From Neorhizobium galegae (lineage in GTDB: Bacteria > Pseudomonadota > Alphaproteobacteria > Rhizobiales > Rhizobiaceae): DNA of 64,000 nt. Positions 9,531-17,906 of this stretch are shown piece after piece. Position numbers and translations under genes: made by a program. The stretch spans positions 1,431,501-1,495,500 of the forward strand of contig NZ_CP090095.1 in the NCBI RefSeq assembly GCF_021391675.1, written 5' to 3'. Within the stretch, counting starts at the first letter, position 1, and each line of letters starts with the position of its first letter. The notes under the pieces were generated by a model. The model was not told the origin of the DNA. It did no database searches and saw only the letters and a list, made by a program, of their open reading frames with translations.

Positions 9531-9755
9531 GTAAGCTTTGCCTTTTCTTGCGGTTGTCTACCCGGACCTCGGCGGCTAAGCCTCAACGACTGCTCCTGAA
9601 CGGGAGAACCCGTGCCCAAGAAAAGTGTTGTATCGAGACGGTCGAGAGCGGAGACACGGGAGGCTTGGACCCTATGGTCCCTGCGGCTTCCTTTTCGAGG
9701 AAGCCTGCCCTCCGTTCAGCCACCAGCCAGAAGACCGGGTGTTGCGAACAGCGCG
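9531..9755 (-). promoter_or_regulatory. Long leader of the rpsF operon
   Basis: About 215 nt lie between the predicted transcription start and the rpsF ATG. In the transcript two hairpins are visible: GGCTTCC..GGAAGCC (about 9688-9708) and GGACC-CTAT-GGTCC (about 9666-9679). bS6:bS18 binding leaders are known for rpsF operons in other bacteria; whether this one is of that kind cannot be told without a covariance search. Confidence 0.4.
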
Positions 9756-9783
9756 CTTATACGGATTTTTGGAGAGAAGGCAA
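9756..9783 (-). promoter_or_regulatory. Probable sigma-70 promoter of rpsF-rpsR-DUF2232-rplI
   Basis: Minus strand: -35 TTGCCT (9783-9778), 16-bp spacer, -10 TATAAG (9761-9756). Both hexamers are close to the consensus and the position fits a ribosomal-protein operon with a leader. Confidence 0.6.
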
Positions 9784-9855
9784 GGGTGGTTCATCGAATG
9801 TAATCAATTAGAGATATCTAAATTATACTTAAGGTAGAGTTAACAAACCTGTAGG

Positions 9856-9883
9856 TTGAAAATGCGAGTAATTGGAGTATAGT
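9856..9883 (+). promoter_or_regulatory. Probable promoter of the haem peroxidase gene
   Basis: TTGAAA (9856-9861), 16-bp spacer, TATAGT (9878-9883), about 50 bp before the ATG at 9938, within an AT-rich stretch (9790-9890) that contrasts with the surrounding GC-rich DNA. Confidence 0.55.
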
Positions 9884-9937
9884 CTGCCGCGGGAAAAGTG
9901 CTGGAGGGTATTCAACCAAAGTGGAGGGGAATTTGTC

Positions 9938-11566
9938 ATGCATCATGGAGAGAAGAACTTTGAAGTAACCGCGCCACGTTCTCGATTTTACCAGGGAGGT
10001 TTCGGGCGGTTGTTTCCCGAACTTCCGGGCTGGGAGCCGGATACAACCGGTTTTACAGGTGCAGGGATAGGTAGTGCTGCGGCATTGGAAGCCTATTTCA
10101 TGGATTTTGTAGCGACCAAGATGGTCGATACGACGGCGCCGCCCGCGGGCGACTCCAAACTTCCGTCCGGTTACGTCTATTTCGGTCAGTTCATCGACCA
10201 TGACCTGACGCTGGACACGACGCCGCTCAGCGAGGCGGAGCTCGATCCGAACCGGCTTCATAATTTCCGCACGCCGCGGCTCGATCTCGATTGCATCTAC
10301 GGGCAGGGGCCGGATGCCCAGCCCTATCTCTACGACAAGACGGCGCCGGGCTGTTTTCGGATCGGCGAGATCGCCGGCGCGCCGTTCAAGGATCTGCCGC
10401 GCGCCGCAGGCCAGGATACCGCTCTGATCGGCGACCCGCGCAATGACGAGAACGCCATTGTCGCCCAGCTGCACCTGGCCTTCCTTTTGGCCCATAACAC
10501 GCTCGTCAAGGCGGCGACCAAGAAGGGCCTGTCGTCCAGGAAGGCCTTCGAGGCTGCACGTAAGACGCTGCGGCGGCTTTACCAGTGGATTATCTGGCAT
10601 GACTACATGGCCCGCATCTGCGATCCCTCCGTCCACAAGCGGGCGCTTCGCAGGGACCGCGATGCCGGCAACGGGCGAACCTCCTGGGAGCTCGGCTACG
10701 AAGATGTCTATGACTGGAAGAACAATCCGTTCATGCCGCTGGAATTTTCGGTCGCCGCCTATCGGTTCGGGCATTCGCTGGTCCGCAACGGCTACCAGAC
10801 GAATTTCGCCAAGGGCGTCGGCGTCTTCACGCCGACCTTCAAGTTCAATGCCGAGGACCTGCGAGGGTTTCGCGCGCTGCACCCGGACCGGGTCGTGCAG
10901 TGGGACTGGTTCCTCAGGATGTCGTCCTCGGTCCGGCCGACATTCCCGCAGGTGGCCCGAAAATTCGACGGCGTGCTGGCGAATGCGCTGCGCGAACTGC
11001 CGGAGGATCCCGACAAGCCAGGGGACAACACCAAGATCCTCAACGTGCTTGCCGCCCGCAATCTGGTACGCGGCGTCAGGATGCAGCTGCCTTCAGCGAT
11101 CGAGGTCGCCAAGCTCCTGGATATCCCGATCATCAATATCGCCGAAACCGAGCGGGAGGCCCTCTGGTATTATATCCTGAGAGAGGCCGAGTTCGACCCC
11201 CAGGTCGAGGGCTCGACGCTGACCGTCGGCGGCGCCGGCGATCGGCTGGGGACGCTCGGCTCGATCATCGTGGCGGCGACGTTCGCAGGCCTGCTGAAGG
11301 GCGATCCGCTGTCGTTTTTCAATCTGGAACCCGGATGGACGCCCGACAAGGATGAGCTGCTCGACAGCGTCGAGGCGGATCTGATCGCTGCCGGCAAGCC
11401 CGGCCTCAACGCCGATGAACAGGTCAACGGCCGCAAATGGGGACTGCCGACCATCATCCGCCTGTCGGGCCTGCCCGTCGATGCCGCACCGTTCCGGCCG
11501 GCACCCCCGTCCCCTGCGCCGGTACCGACGCCGGTCGTCGAGCCCGCAGCACCGCCGACGGAGTGA
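9938..11566 (+). CDS. Animal-type haem peroxidase (bacterial peroxidase family)
   Basis: A 542-residue enzyme expected to use H2O2 on halide or organic substrates. The animal-peroxidase superfamily landmarks are all present: distal His in GQFIDHD (His88), the catalytic Arg/Glu region GDPRNDENAIVAQLH (Arg168, Glu171), substrate loop LDLDCIYG near 116, and the proximal His in YRFGHSLVRNGY (His279). No signal peptide is visible and there are no RTX repeats in this protein, though some bacterial members carry them. The C-terminus is Pro/Ala-rich. I chose the ATG at 9938 because GTGGAGGGG lies just ahead; an ATG at 9872 would add 22 atypical residues. It converges with two RTX-like genes. Confidence 0.85.
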   Translation: MHHGEKNFEVTAPRSRFYQGGFGRLFPELPGWEPDTTGFTGAGIGSAAALEAYFMDFVATKMVDTTAPPAGDSKLPSGYVYFGQFIDHDLTLDTTPLSEAELDPNRLHNFRTPRLDLDCIYGQGPDAQPYLYDKTAPGCFRIGEIAGAPFKDLPRAAGQDTALIGDPRNDENAIVAQLHLAFLLAHNTLVKAATKKGLSSRKAFEAARKTLRRLYQWIIWHDYMARICDPSVHKRALRRDRDAGNGRTSWELGYEDVYDWKNNPFMPLEFSVAAYRFGHSLVRNGYQTNFAKGVGVFTPTFKFNAEDLRGFRALHPDRVVQWDWFLRMSSSVRPTFPQVARKFDGVLANALRELPEDPDKPGDNTKILNVLAARNLVRGVRMQLPSAIEVAKLLDIPIINIAETEREALWYYILREAEFDPQVEGSTLTVGGAGDRLGTLGSIIVAATFAGLLKGDPLSFFNLEPGWTPDKDELLDSVEADLIAAGKPGLNADEQVNGRKWGLPTIIRLSGLPVDAAPFRPAPPSPAPVPTPVVEPAAPPTE

Positions 11567-11638
11567 AGCCGGCCGTCATTACCATCGGATATCGCCGGGA
11601 GGCCCGGCGGTATCCCCGATCAGTAACCGAAGAGCGGA

Positions 11639-12586
11639 TCAGCCGATCTTGAGGACCGATTGTCCCTTATCGAAGGAGAAGCCATAAGTGAGGGCGCTGC
11701 CCTTCAGTGCCTTCTCGTCGAGCGTCACCGTGATCTTGTCGTCCGAGCCTTTGAACGAGGCGGTCAGCACATTGTCCTTGACGGAAATGCTGACATCCTT
11801 CTCGAAATAGCCGTCGAACCGCAGCGAGATCGGCCCATCGGTGGCGATCGTGTCCTGGCCGCCATTCTTGCCGAACGTGTATTCGACGACGCCCTGGCCG
11901 GACGGTTTGCCGGTCTGGTGGATGGTAACGGTGTCATTGCCTGCACCGCCCGAGGCAAAGATGCGGCGTCCTTCGAGATAGAGCGTATCGTCGCCGTCGC
12001 CGCCATCGATGCCGGTCATCGTCTCGGCCGAGATCCGGATGCTGTCGGCACCGTCGCCGCCCGAAATCTCCATCGCCAGCTTTCCTGCAAGCTGGATGTC
12101 GTCCTCGCCGGCGCCGCCGTTTATGGCGCGCAAGAGGGTGGCCTTTGCCTCGATCCTGTCGGCGCCGTCGCCGGCCTCGACGCCGGAGACGGAAGCTGTC
12201 TTGATCTTCAACGTATCGTCACCGGCGCCGCTATCGACATTGTAGACGGCGCGGCCGGTCATCGTCAGGCTATCGTCGCCTTCGCTGCCGGAGGCATGGG
12301 TGATATAGCCGAGGCTTTCGCTGACGTTTACCTCGGACGTGTCGTCGGCCCTGCCGAGCGCGAGGATCTCGACGATCCGCGCCAACGCCCGCTGCGCCGG
12401 CCCCTGCGTGTCGGGCTCGATGCCGCCTGCGCTGCCCGAGGTGAAACCGTTGGCGCTGCCGGAAGAGGAGCTCGCCGAAATGGACGAACCGGAAAACAGC
12501 AACGAGGCATAGGCGCCCGCATTGGAGTTCCGATAGAACGAGTTGGTGATGCTGGTGATGGCTCTGTCCTCCGGCAAGCGGCCCAT
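11639..12586 (-). CDS. RTX-like calcium-repeat protein 1, start uncertain
   Basis: About 315 residues from the ATG at 12586. The middle carries many RTX-like nonapeptide units (GSEGDDSLTM, GAGDDTLKI, GGAGEDDIQL, GGDGADSIRI, GGDGDDTLYL, GGAGNDTVTI) expected to form a calcium-bound beta roll; the C-terminal ~90 residues (YTFGKNGGQDTI..., ending SVLKIG) resemble the post-repeat part of type I-secreted proteins. No signal peptide. Start choice is open: ATG 12634 is almost at the transcription start implied by TATAAT at 12648-12653; ATG 12586 lacks a Shine-Dalgarno; a perfect GGAGG lies 8 nt before an ATC at 12559, which would give I/M-TSITNSFYRNS. Function unknown. Confidence 0.72.
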   Translation of the reverse strand: MGRLPEDRAITSITNSFYRNSNAGAYASLLFSGSSISASSSSGSANGFTSGSAGGIEPDTQGPAQRALARIVEILALGRADDTSEVNVSESLGYITHASGSEGDDSLTMTGRAVYNVDSGAGDDTLKIKTASVSGVEAGDGADRIEAKATLLRAINGGAGEDDIQLAGKLAMEISGGDGADSIRISAETMTGIDGGDGDDTLYLEGRRIFASGGAGNDTVTIHQTGKPSGQGVVEYTFGKNGGQDTIATDGPISLRFDGYFEKDVSISVKDNVLTASFKGSDDKITVTLDEKALKGSALTYGFSFDKGQSVLKIG

Positions 12587-12647
12587 CAGAGGCCGCAGGT
12601 CCCGTCTTTCACATGCCGCCATCATACCGGACATTGATTGAGAACAG

Positions 12648-12653
12648 ATTATA
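12648..12653 (-). promoter_or_regulatory. Candidate -10 box for RTX-like gene 1
   Basis: Perfect TATAAT on the minus strand in the 136-bp gap between the two RTX-like genes. The best -35 is weak (CTGTCT, 16 bp upstream), so this is only a candidate. Confidence 0.35.
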
Positions 12654-12770
12654 GAAGAGCAGGGTCGCGAGACAGCGGCATCGCTTTGCGCGGTAAGCGC
12701 TTGGTAAAGAAAAATGAGAGGTTTCGCGGCTGGGTCATGCCGCGGAGCGGCATCGCCATCGGACGTAACC

Positions 12771-13997
12771 TTACCGGTGGAAGGAGCCCGCGTGATTGTC
12801 TTCACTCCGGTCGAAGACCGGCGGGGCCGGCGTGTTCTCCGCAATATACCGGTCGTCGGCAATCAGCAGCGACTGTGTTTCCGGCCTGTAGACCAGATGG
12901 ATGCCGGCATCGGCCATCCGCCCGCCGAGCTTCACGGTGATGCTGTCCGCAGTGCCGGCAAAGCCGATCGTCACGGTGTCGCCGTCCACGGTGACGCTGG
13001 CCTTGCTCATGTCGAGCCGCCGGGTGCCGTCCTCGCTGAAGCCGTTGATTTCGAGTGGGCCATTGGTGACGATCACATCGCGGCCGTCGCCCTCGCTAAA
13101 ACGATAGCCGGCCTCGGCCCGGCCCTTGTTGTCGAGCACGACATAGTCGTCGCCCTTGCCGCCCGAAACCTGGGCGAGGAAGCCGTCCGTCGTGGCAATG
13201 ATCACGTCGCCGCCGTCGCCGCCGTCGATGTCGTAAGCGTAGGAGGCGTTGACGACGATCGTGTCGTTGCCGTTTCCGCCGTCGAGGCTGGAGACGCTAC
13301 GCCCTTCGGCGCTCATCGTGTCATTGCCGTCGCCGCCGCGGATACTGGAAACCATGCCGCCGGCCTTGATGTCGATGACGTCGTCGCCCGTGTCGCCGTA
13401 GATCCGGCCGACTTGCGAGTCGCTTGCAAGCTTGATCGTATCGTTGCCTGCCCCGCCTTTGACGATGTCGATGCCATAGTCGAGCATGCCCGACGATGCG
13501 TCGCCGCCAGTGCTGCCGATCTCGATGAGATCGTTGCCCGCGTCGCCGTAGATCCGCATCACGACCCCATGGCCGTCGATATGGATGCTGTCGTCGCCCT
13601 CGCCGCCCTTAACATTGTCTGCGGCGACGTTGAGGGAGTCGAGGATCGATTTCATGCCGGTTGTTGCGATGTCGATCGTGTCGTTGCCGGAGCCGCCATA
13701 CACGCCGATCGCGGCTCCGGCGCTGATTTTGATCGTGTCGTCGCCGCTGCCGGCCTTGGCCGTCACCGCTCCATCCTTCGCTTCGACCGAGATGTCGCTA
13801 TTGCCCTTAGCGTCCAGCGCGATCAGGATCAGGATGTCGATCGCCGCATTGGCGGTCCCGTTCATCAGCGGAGAAAGCCCGGCGGATATCCTCTCGATGC
13901 TGCCGTCGGTGCCGGTACGGTCAACCGATACCTGCAGAAGTTGCAACGCGGAGCGGCCGTGATAGGCGGCGCTCAAAGACGATACGGCGCTGAGCAT
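12771..13997 (-). CDS. RTX-like calcium-repeat protein 2
   Basis: A 408-residue protein. Residues ~1-75 form a non-repeat N-terminus with a hydrophobic stretch (AAIDILILIAL); then about ten RTX-like units follow (AGSGDDTIKI, GGSGNDTIDI, GGEGDDSIHI, GDAGNDLIEI, GGAGNDTIKL, GDTGDDVIDI, GGDGNDTMSA, GGNGNDTIVV, GGDGGDVIIA, GGKGDDYVVL). The C-terminal ~110 residues start with RFSEGDGRDVIVTNG and parallel those of RTX-like protein 1. ATG at 13997 has TTGGAAGAACG ahead of it. Likely exported by a type I system, but no T1SS genes are in this window. It is upstream of RTX-like gene 1 in the same direction. Confidence 0.82.
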   Translation of the reverse strand: MLSAVSSLSAAYHGRSALQLLQVSVDRTGTDGSIERISAGLSPLMNGTANAAIDILILIALDAKGNSDISVEAKDGAVTAKAGSGDDTIKISAGAAIGVYGGSGNDTIDIATTGMKSILDSLNVAADNVKGGEGDDSIHIDGHGVVMRIYGDAGNDLIEIGSTGGDASSGMLDYGIDIVKGGAGNDTIKLASDSQVGRIYGDTGDDVIDIKAGGMVSSIRGGDGNDTMSAEGRSVSSLDGGNGNDTIVVNASYAYDIDGGDGGDVIIATTDGFLAQVSGGKGDDYVVLDNKGRAEAGYRFSEGDGRDVIVTNGPLEINGFSEDGTRRLDMSKASVTVDGDTVTIGFAGTADSITVKLGGRMADAGIHLVYRPETQSLLIADDRYIAENTPAPPVFDRSEDNHAGSFHR

Positions 13998-14314
13998 GCT
14001 CGTTCTTCCAAATCGAGAATGGCAGGAGGCGACCGAAATCCTCGAATGTGATCGCCTAAGATTGCAATCGAAAGTGTGGGAGGAGCGTTAACAAAGTCTT
14101 AGTATGGGTTGCAAAATATGCTATTCCGCCGCCCCTGGATTGCAATTCCGCGGGGCTTTAGGTCCGTTCAGCCGGGCATGGTTGCAAGCGTCAGCACGAC
14201 GCTCGATAGCGAATTCTCGTATTCGGCCCGCGACGAGCGGAAAAATGCAGGTCGAACCAGGGAACGTCGCTTGCTGGTGACAGGGCGCCGCTCCCAGGGT
14301 CGGTGTCTCAGGTG
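13998..14314. other. Intergenic region without a supported gene
   Basis: About 317 bp between the RTX-like gene 2 start and the tas stop. Short frames on both strands have no recognisable features. It must contain the promoter of the RTX-like pair; a GATTGCAATC palindrome near 14062 is the only motif I noticed. Confidence 0.5.
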
Positions 14315-15361
14315 TTACAGCGGCATCGGCCACTGCCTATGAACCTCGGCGATGTCCGCAAACACCTCGTCCGACAGTGTCACGTCTGCTGCCGCCATGT
14401 CGTGCTTCAGCTGGGCCATGGACGTCGCGCCGATGATGGCTGCGGCCATGAAAGGGCGTGACAGGCAGAAGGCGAGGGCCATCTGCGCCGGGTCGAGGCC
14501 GTGCTTTTCGGCGACCTCGATATAGGCCTTTACCGCCGGCTCCTGATACGGGGTCAGGCGGCCGCCGAGATCCTTGTTGATCGTCGCGCGGGACCCTTCC
14601 GGCCTTGCGCCGTTCTGGTACTTGCCGGTGAGGAGGCCGGCGGCGAGCGGCGAATAGGCCATCAGCCCGACATCCTCGTGATGGGCGACCTCGGCGAGGT
14701 CGAGATCGAAATGCCGGTAGAGGAGATTGTATTCGTTTTGCAGCGAGGCGATGCGCGGCAGGCCTTTTTTCTCCGACAGGCGGAGATATTTCATCGCGCC
14801 CCAGGCGCTTTCATTCGAAAGGCCGACAGCGCGCAGCTTGCCTTCCTTCACCAGCTCGCCAAGCGTTTCGAGGATTTCGGCGATTTCGGCCGCGGCCTTG
14901 TCGCGATCCTGCTTCGAAACGTCGAAGGTCCAGGAATTGCGGAAATGGAAGGTGCCGCGGTTCGGCCAGTGGATCTGGTAGAGATCGAGATAATCGGTCT
15001 GCAGGCGCTTGAGGCTGGCGTCGACCGCCTGGCGGATGGTGGCGGACTCGATGTCGCGGCCCTCGCGGATATGTGGACGGCCGCTGCCGGCGATCTTCGT
15101 GGCGAGGATGAGGTCCTTGCGCTTGGCCGCATTCTTCTTCAGCCAGGTGCCGATATATTCCTCGGTGCGGCCATAGGTGGCGGGACTGACCGGCGTGGTC
15201 GGATAGAGTTCGGCGGTGTCGAAGAAGTTGACGCCGTTCTCGAACGCGTAGTCCATCTGCTCATGGGCTTCGGTTTCCGAATTCTGGGTGCCCCAGGTCA
15301 TTGTGCCGAGGCAGATTTCCGACACGGAGAGGTCCGTGCGCCCAAGTTTCTTGTATTTCAT
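14315..15361 (-). CDS. tas: Tas-type NADP(H)-dependent aldo-keto reductase
   Basis: A 348-residue TIM-barrel oxidoreductase close in length and motifs to E. coli Tas. Catalytic residues of the superfamily are visible: Asp and Tyr in FFDTAELYPTTP, Lys in ILATKIAG and His in YQIHWPNRG; the C-terminal cofactor segment IIGATSMAQLKHDM is typical. Tas-like proteins act on small aldehydes/ketones of uncertain identity. It starts at ATG 15361 and diverges from fabD across a 165-bp gap. It lies at the edge of the accessory island, and may be part of it. Confidence 0.9.
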   Translation of the reverse strand: MKYKKLGRTDLSVSEICLGTMTWGTQNSETEAHEQMDYAFENGVNFFDTAELYPTTPVSPATYGRTEEYIGTWLKKNAAKRKDLILATKIAGSGRPHIREGRDIESATIRQAVDASLKRLQTDYLDLYQIHWPNRGTFHFRNSWTFDVSKQDRDKAAAEIAEILETLGELVKEGKLRAVGLSNESAWGAMKYLRLSEKKGLPRIASLQNEYNLLYRHFDLDLAEVAHHEDVGLMAYSPLAAGLLTGKYQNGARPEGSRATINKDLGGRLTPYQEPAVKAYIEVAEKHGLDPAQMALAFCLSRPFMAAAIIGATSMAQLKHDMAAADVTLSDEVFADIAEVHRQWPMPL

Positions 15362-15526
15362 GCCAACAGATCCCGTCCTTAAAAAGTCGGCGGCACTCTA
15401 AGCGCGATTTGACGAAGCGCAAGGGGACAACAGGCCGGAAAAGGCCTCGAAAACCGCGCTGCCCTTGACTCTCCGGGCCGGAATGTGAATGGAGAGGGCA
15501 AAACATAAGGGAAGGAAATCATCCCC

Positions 15527-16474
15527 ATGAGCACGATCGCATTCACGTTCCCCGGCCAGGGCAGCCAGGCTGTCGGCATGGGCAAGGACCTGGCAGAGGC
15601 TTTTCCCGAAGCCCGTGCCGTCTTCGATGAAGTCGACGAGGCGCTCGGCCAGAAACTCTCCGACGTTATGTGGAACGGCCCGGAAGAAACGCTGACGCTG
15701 ACCGCCAATGCGCAGCCGGCGCTGATGGCCGTCTCGGTCGCAGCGATCCGGGTGATGGAAGCGCGCGGCCTGAAGCTCGCCGACAAGGTGGCCTTCGTCG
15801 CCGGCCATTCGCTCGGAGAATATTCTGCTCTTTGCGCCGCCAGCACCTTCTCGCTGGCCGATACGGCACGCCTGCTGCGCATCCGCGGCGATGCGATGCA
15901 GTCCGCGGTTCCGGTCGGGCAGGGCGCCATGGCGGCGATCATCGGCCTCGAACATGGGGACGTCGACGCCATCTGCGCCGCAGCGCGCGATGCCGGCGTC
16001 TGCCAGATCGCCAACGACAATGGCGGCGGTCAGCTGGTCATCTCTGGTTCCAAGGCGGCTGTCGAAAAGGCAGCGGCGCTCGCGACCGAAAAGGGCGCCA
16101 AGCGCGCCATCATGCTACCGGTCTCTGCACCCTTCCACAGCGACCTGATGGCGCCGGCGGCCGACGCCATGCGCCACGCGCTCGACAAGGTGGCAAAGAA
16201 CAACCCGGTTGTGCCGGTGATCGCCAATGTGCGCGCCGTGCCGGTCTATGATGCCGACGAGATCGCCAGGCTGCTGGTCACCCAGGTCACCGGCCAGGTC
16301 CGTTGGCGCGAGACGGTGGAATGGTTCGGCGCCAACGGCGTGACGACCCTTTACGAGATCGGCTCGGGAAAAGTGCTGACCGGCCTTGCCCGCCGCATCG
16401 ACAAGAATATCTCCGGCATTGCCGTCAACACGCCGGCCGATATCGTAGCCGCGCTCACAGCCATTCTCGGGTGA
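15527..16474 (+). CDS. fabD: Malonyl-CoA:ACP transacylase
   Basis: Loads malonyl groups on acyl carrier protein. The 315-residue enzyme has the N-terminal FPGQGSQAVGMGKDL motif, the nucleophile Ser in the GHSLGEYSALCA elbow near residue 92, and the catalytic His in SAPFHSDLM near residue 200. AAGGAAATC precedes the ATG. First gene of fabD-fabG-acpP-fabF. Confidence 0.97.
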   Translation: MSTIAFTFPGQGSQAVGMGKDLAEAFPEARAVFDEVDEALGQKLSDVMWNGPEETLTLTANAQPALMAVSVAAIRVMEARGLKLADKVAFVAGHSLGEYSALCAASTFSLADTARLLRIRGDAMQSAVPVGQGAMAAIIGLEHGDVDAICAAARDAGVCQIANDNGGGQLVISGSKAAVEKAAALATEKGAKRAIMLPVSAPFHSDLMAPAADAMRHALDKVAKNNPVVPVIANVRAVPVYDADEIARLLVTQVTGQVRWRETVEWFGANGVTTLYEIGSGKVLTGLARRIDKNISGIAVNTPADIVAALTAILG

Positions 16475-16516
16475 AACCCCCTGCTGAGACCCAAAGACAC
16501 GCGAAGGAACACGATC

Positions 16517-17254
16517 ATGTTTGATTTGACCGGCCGCAAGGCATTGGTGACGGGCGCAACCGGCGGGCTCGGCGAAGAGATCGCCCGGATGCTGCACAGC
16601 CGGGGTGCCACCGTCGGCCTGCACGGCACGCGCGTCGAGAAGCTCGAGGCGCTCGCCTCCGAACTCGGCGAGCGGGTCAAGATCTTCCCGGCCAACCTCT
16701 CCGACCGCGCCGAAGTGAAGGCGCTCGGCGAAAAGGCCGAGGCCGAGCTCGAAGGGGTCGACATCCTCGTCAACAATGCCGGCATCACCAAGGACGGCCT
16801 GTTCGTGCGCATGAGCGACGACGACTGGGACAAGGTCCTGGAAGTCAACCTTACGGCGGTCTTCCGCCTGACCCGCGAACTCACCCATCCGATGATGCGC
16901 CGCCGTTACGGCCGGATCATCAACATTACTTCCGTGGTCGGCGTCACCGGTAATCCGGGCCAGACCAATTACTGCGCCTCCAAGGCCGGCATGATCGGTT
17001 TTTCGAAGTCGCTCGCCCAGGAGATTGCCACCCGCAACGTGACGGTCAACTGCGTCGCGCCGGGCTTCATCGACAGCGCAATGACCGGCAAGCTCAACGA
17101 CAAGCAGAAAGAGGCGATCCTCGGCGCCATTCCGATGAAGCGCATGGGCGCCGGATCGGACATCGCGTCCGCGGTCCTTTATCTCGCCTCCAGCGAGGCT
17201 GGCTACGTCACCGGCCAGACCCTGCATGTCAACGGCGGCATGGCGATGATCTGA
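16517..17254 (+). CDS. fabG: 3-oxoacyl-ACP reductase
   Basis: NADPH-dependent short-chain dehydrogenase of fatty acid elongation, 245 residues. The cofactor motif TGATGGLGEEIA, the NNAG motif (LVNNAGITKDG), the catalytic Ser in NITSVVG and the YxxxK pair in YCASKAGM are all present. It follows fabD by 42 bp with GCGAAGGAACACG upstream of the ATG. Confidence 0.97.
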   Translation: MFDLTGRKALVTGATGGLGEEIARMLHSRGATVGLHGTRVEKLEALASELGERVKIFPANLSDRAEVKALGEKAEAELEGVDILVNNAGITKDGLFVRMSDDDWDKVLEVNLTAVFRLTRELTHPMMRRRYGRIINITSVVGVTGNPGQTNYCASKAGMIGFSKSLAQEIATRNVTVNCVAPGFIDSAMTGKLNDKQKEAILGAIPMKRMGAGSDIASAVLYLASSEAGYVTGQTLHVNGGMAMI

Positions 17255-17541
17255 TTGAGTGCCGCCTTCGAGAAAACACGTTACAATCGGTTGTTGGCGG
17301 CTGTGCAATGGAACAAATTCTGGCTTTGCTGAACACGGAAACCATGTTAAGCGGGCCATGACTGTGAATGGTCACCCTGAAATGCAGGCCGTCATATTGC
17401 GTGAGTGCAATAGGATCGGAACCTGAAAAGGGGAGAACGGGTTTGCCCGCATCGGCGCTGAACAAGCGGCGGTCGCAGGTTTTTAACAGGGTGCGGATGC
17501 CGATCGGGCATTCGATAAAGACAAAGGTCGAGGAAACCGAC

Positions 17542-17778
17542 ATGAGCGATATCGCAGAACGCGTTAAGAAAATTGTTATTGACCACCTCGGCGTCGACGC
17601 CGACAAAGTCGTCGAAGGCGCAAGCTTCATCGACGATCTCGGTGCGGACTCGCTCGACACCGTCGAACTGGTCATGGCTTTCGAGGAAGAATTCGGCGTT
17701 GAAATCCCTGACGACGCTGCCGATTCCATCCTGACCGTCGGCGACGCTGTGAAGTTCATCGAGAAGGCTCAGGCCTGA
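17542..17778 (+). CDS. acpP: Acyl carrier protein
   Basis: Small acidic carrier of growing acyl chains. The 78-residue product has the phosphopantetheine Ser in [19 protein letters not shown], in a four-helix acidic protein. The ATG at 17542 has GAGGAAACCGAC before it. The 287-bp gap after fabG suggests a separate strong promoter, as is usual for acpP, but I cannot fix its hexamers. Confidence 0.98.
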   Translation: MSDIAERVKKIVIDHLGVDADKVVEGASFIDDLGADSLDTVELVMAFEEEFGVEIPDDAADSILTVGDAVKFIEKAQA

Positions 17779-17821
17779 TCAACCCGACATAGTGGGGATG
17801 ACGCCGCAAGGCAGGTCCCGA

Positions 17822-17847
17822 AAACGGCCCGCTTGTTCGGGCCGTTT
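17822..17847 (+). terminator. Hairpin after acpP
   Basis: AAACGGCCCG, six-base loop, CGGGCCGTTT: a perfect 10-bp GC-rich stem ending in TTT. The short T-run suggests partial termination, letting some transcription continue into fabF and giving acpP excess over its neighbours. Confidence 0.65.
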
Positions 17848-17906
17848 CAGCAATTGGGGCTTGGGCCCTGAAAATCGAGAAAAAATTATAGGGTAGGGCA
17901 CTGGCG

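Noticed and set aside
12714..14051. Plus-strand frame rich in V/A/D repeats opposite RTX-like gene 2
   Set aside because: It is the mirror of the repetitive GGxGxD codons and has no start signal.
14109..14342. Small frames on both strands in the gap before tas
   Set aside because: No support from ribosome-binding sites, motifs or composition.
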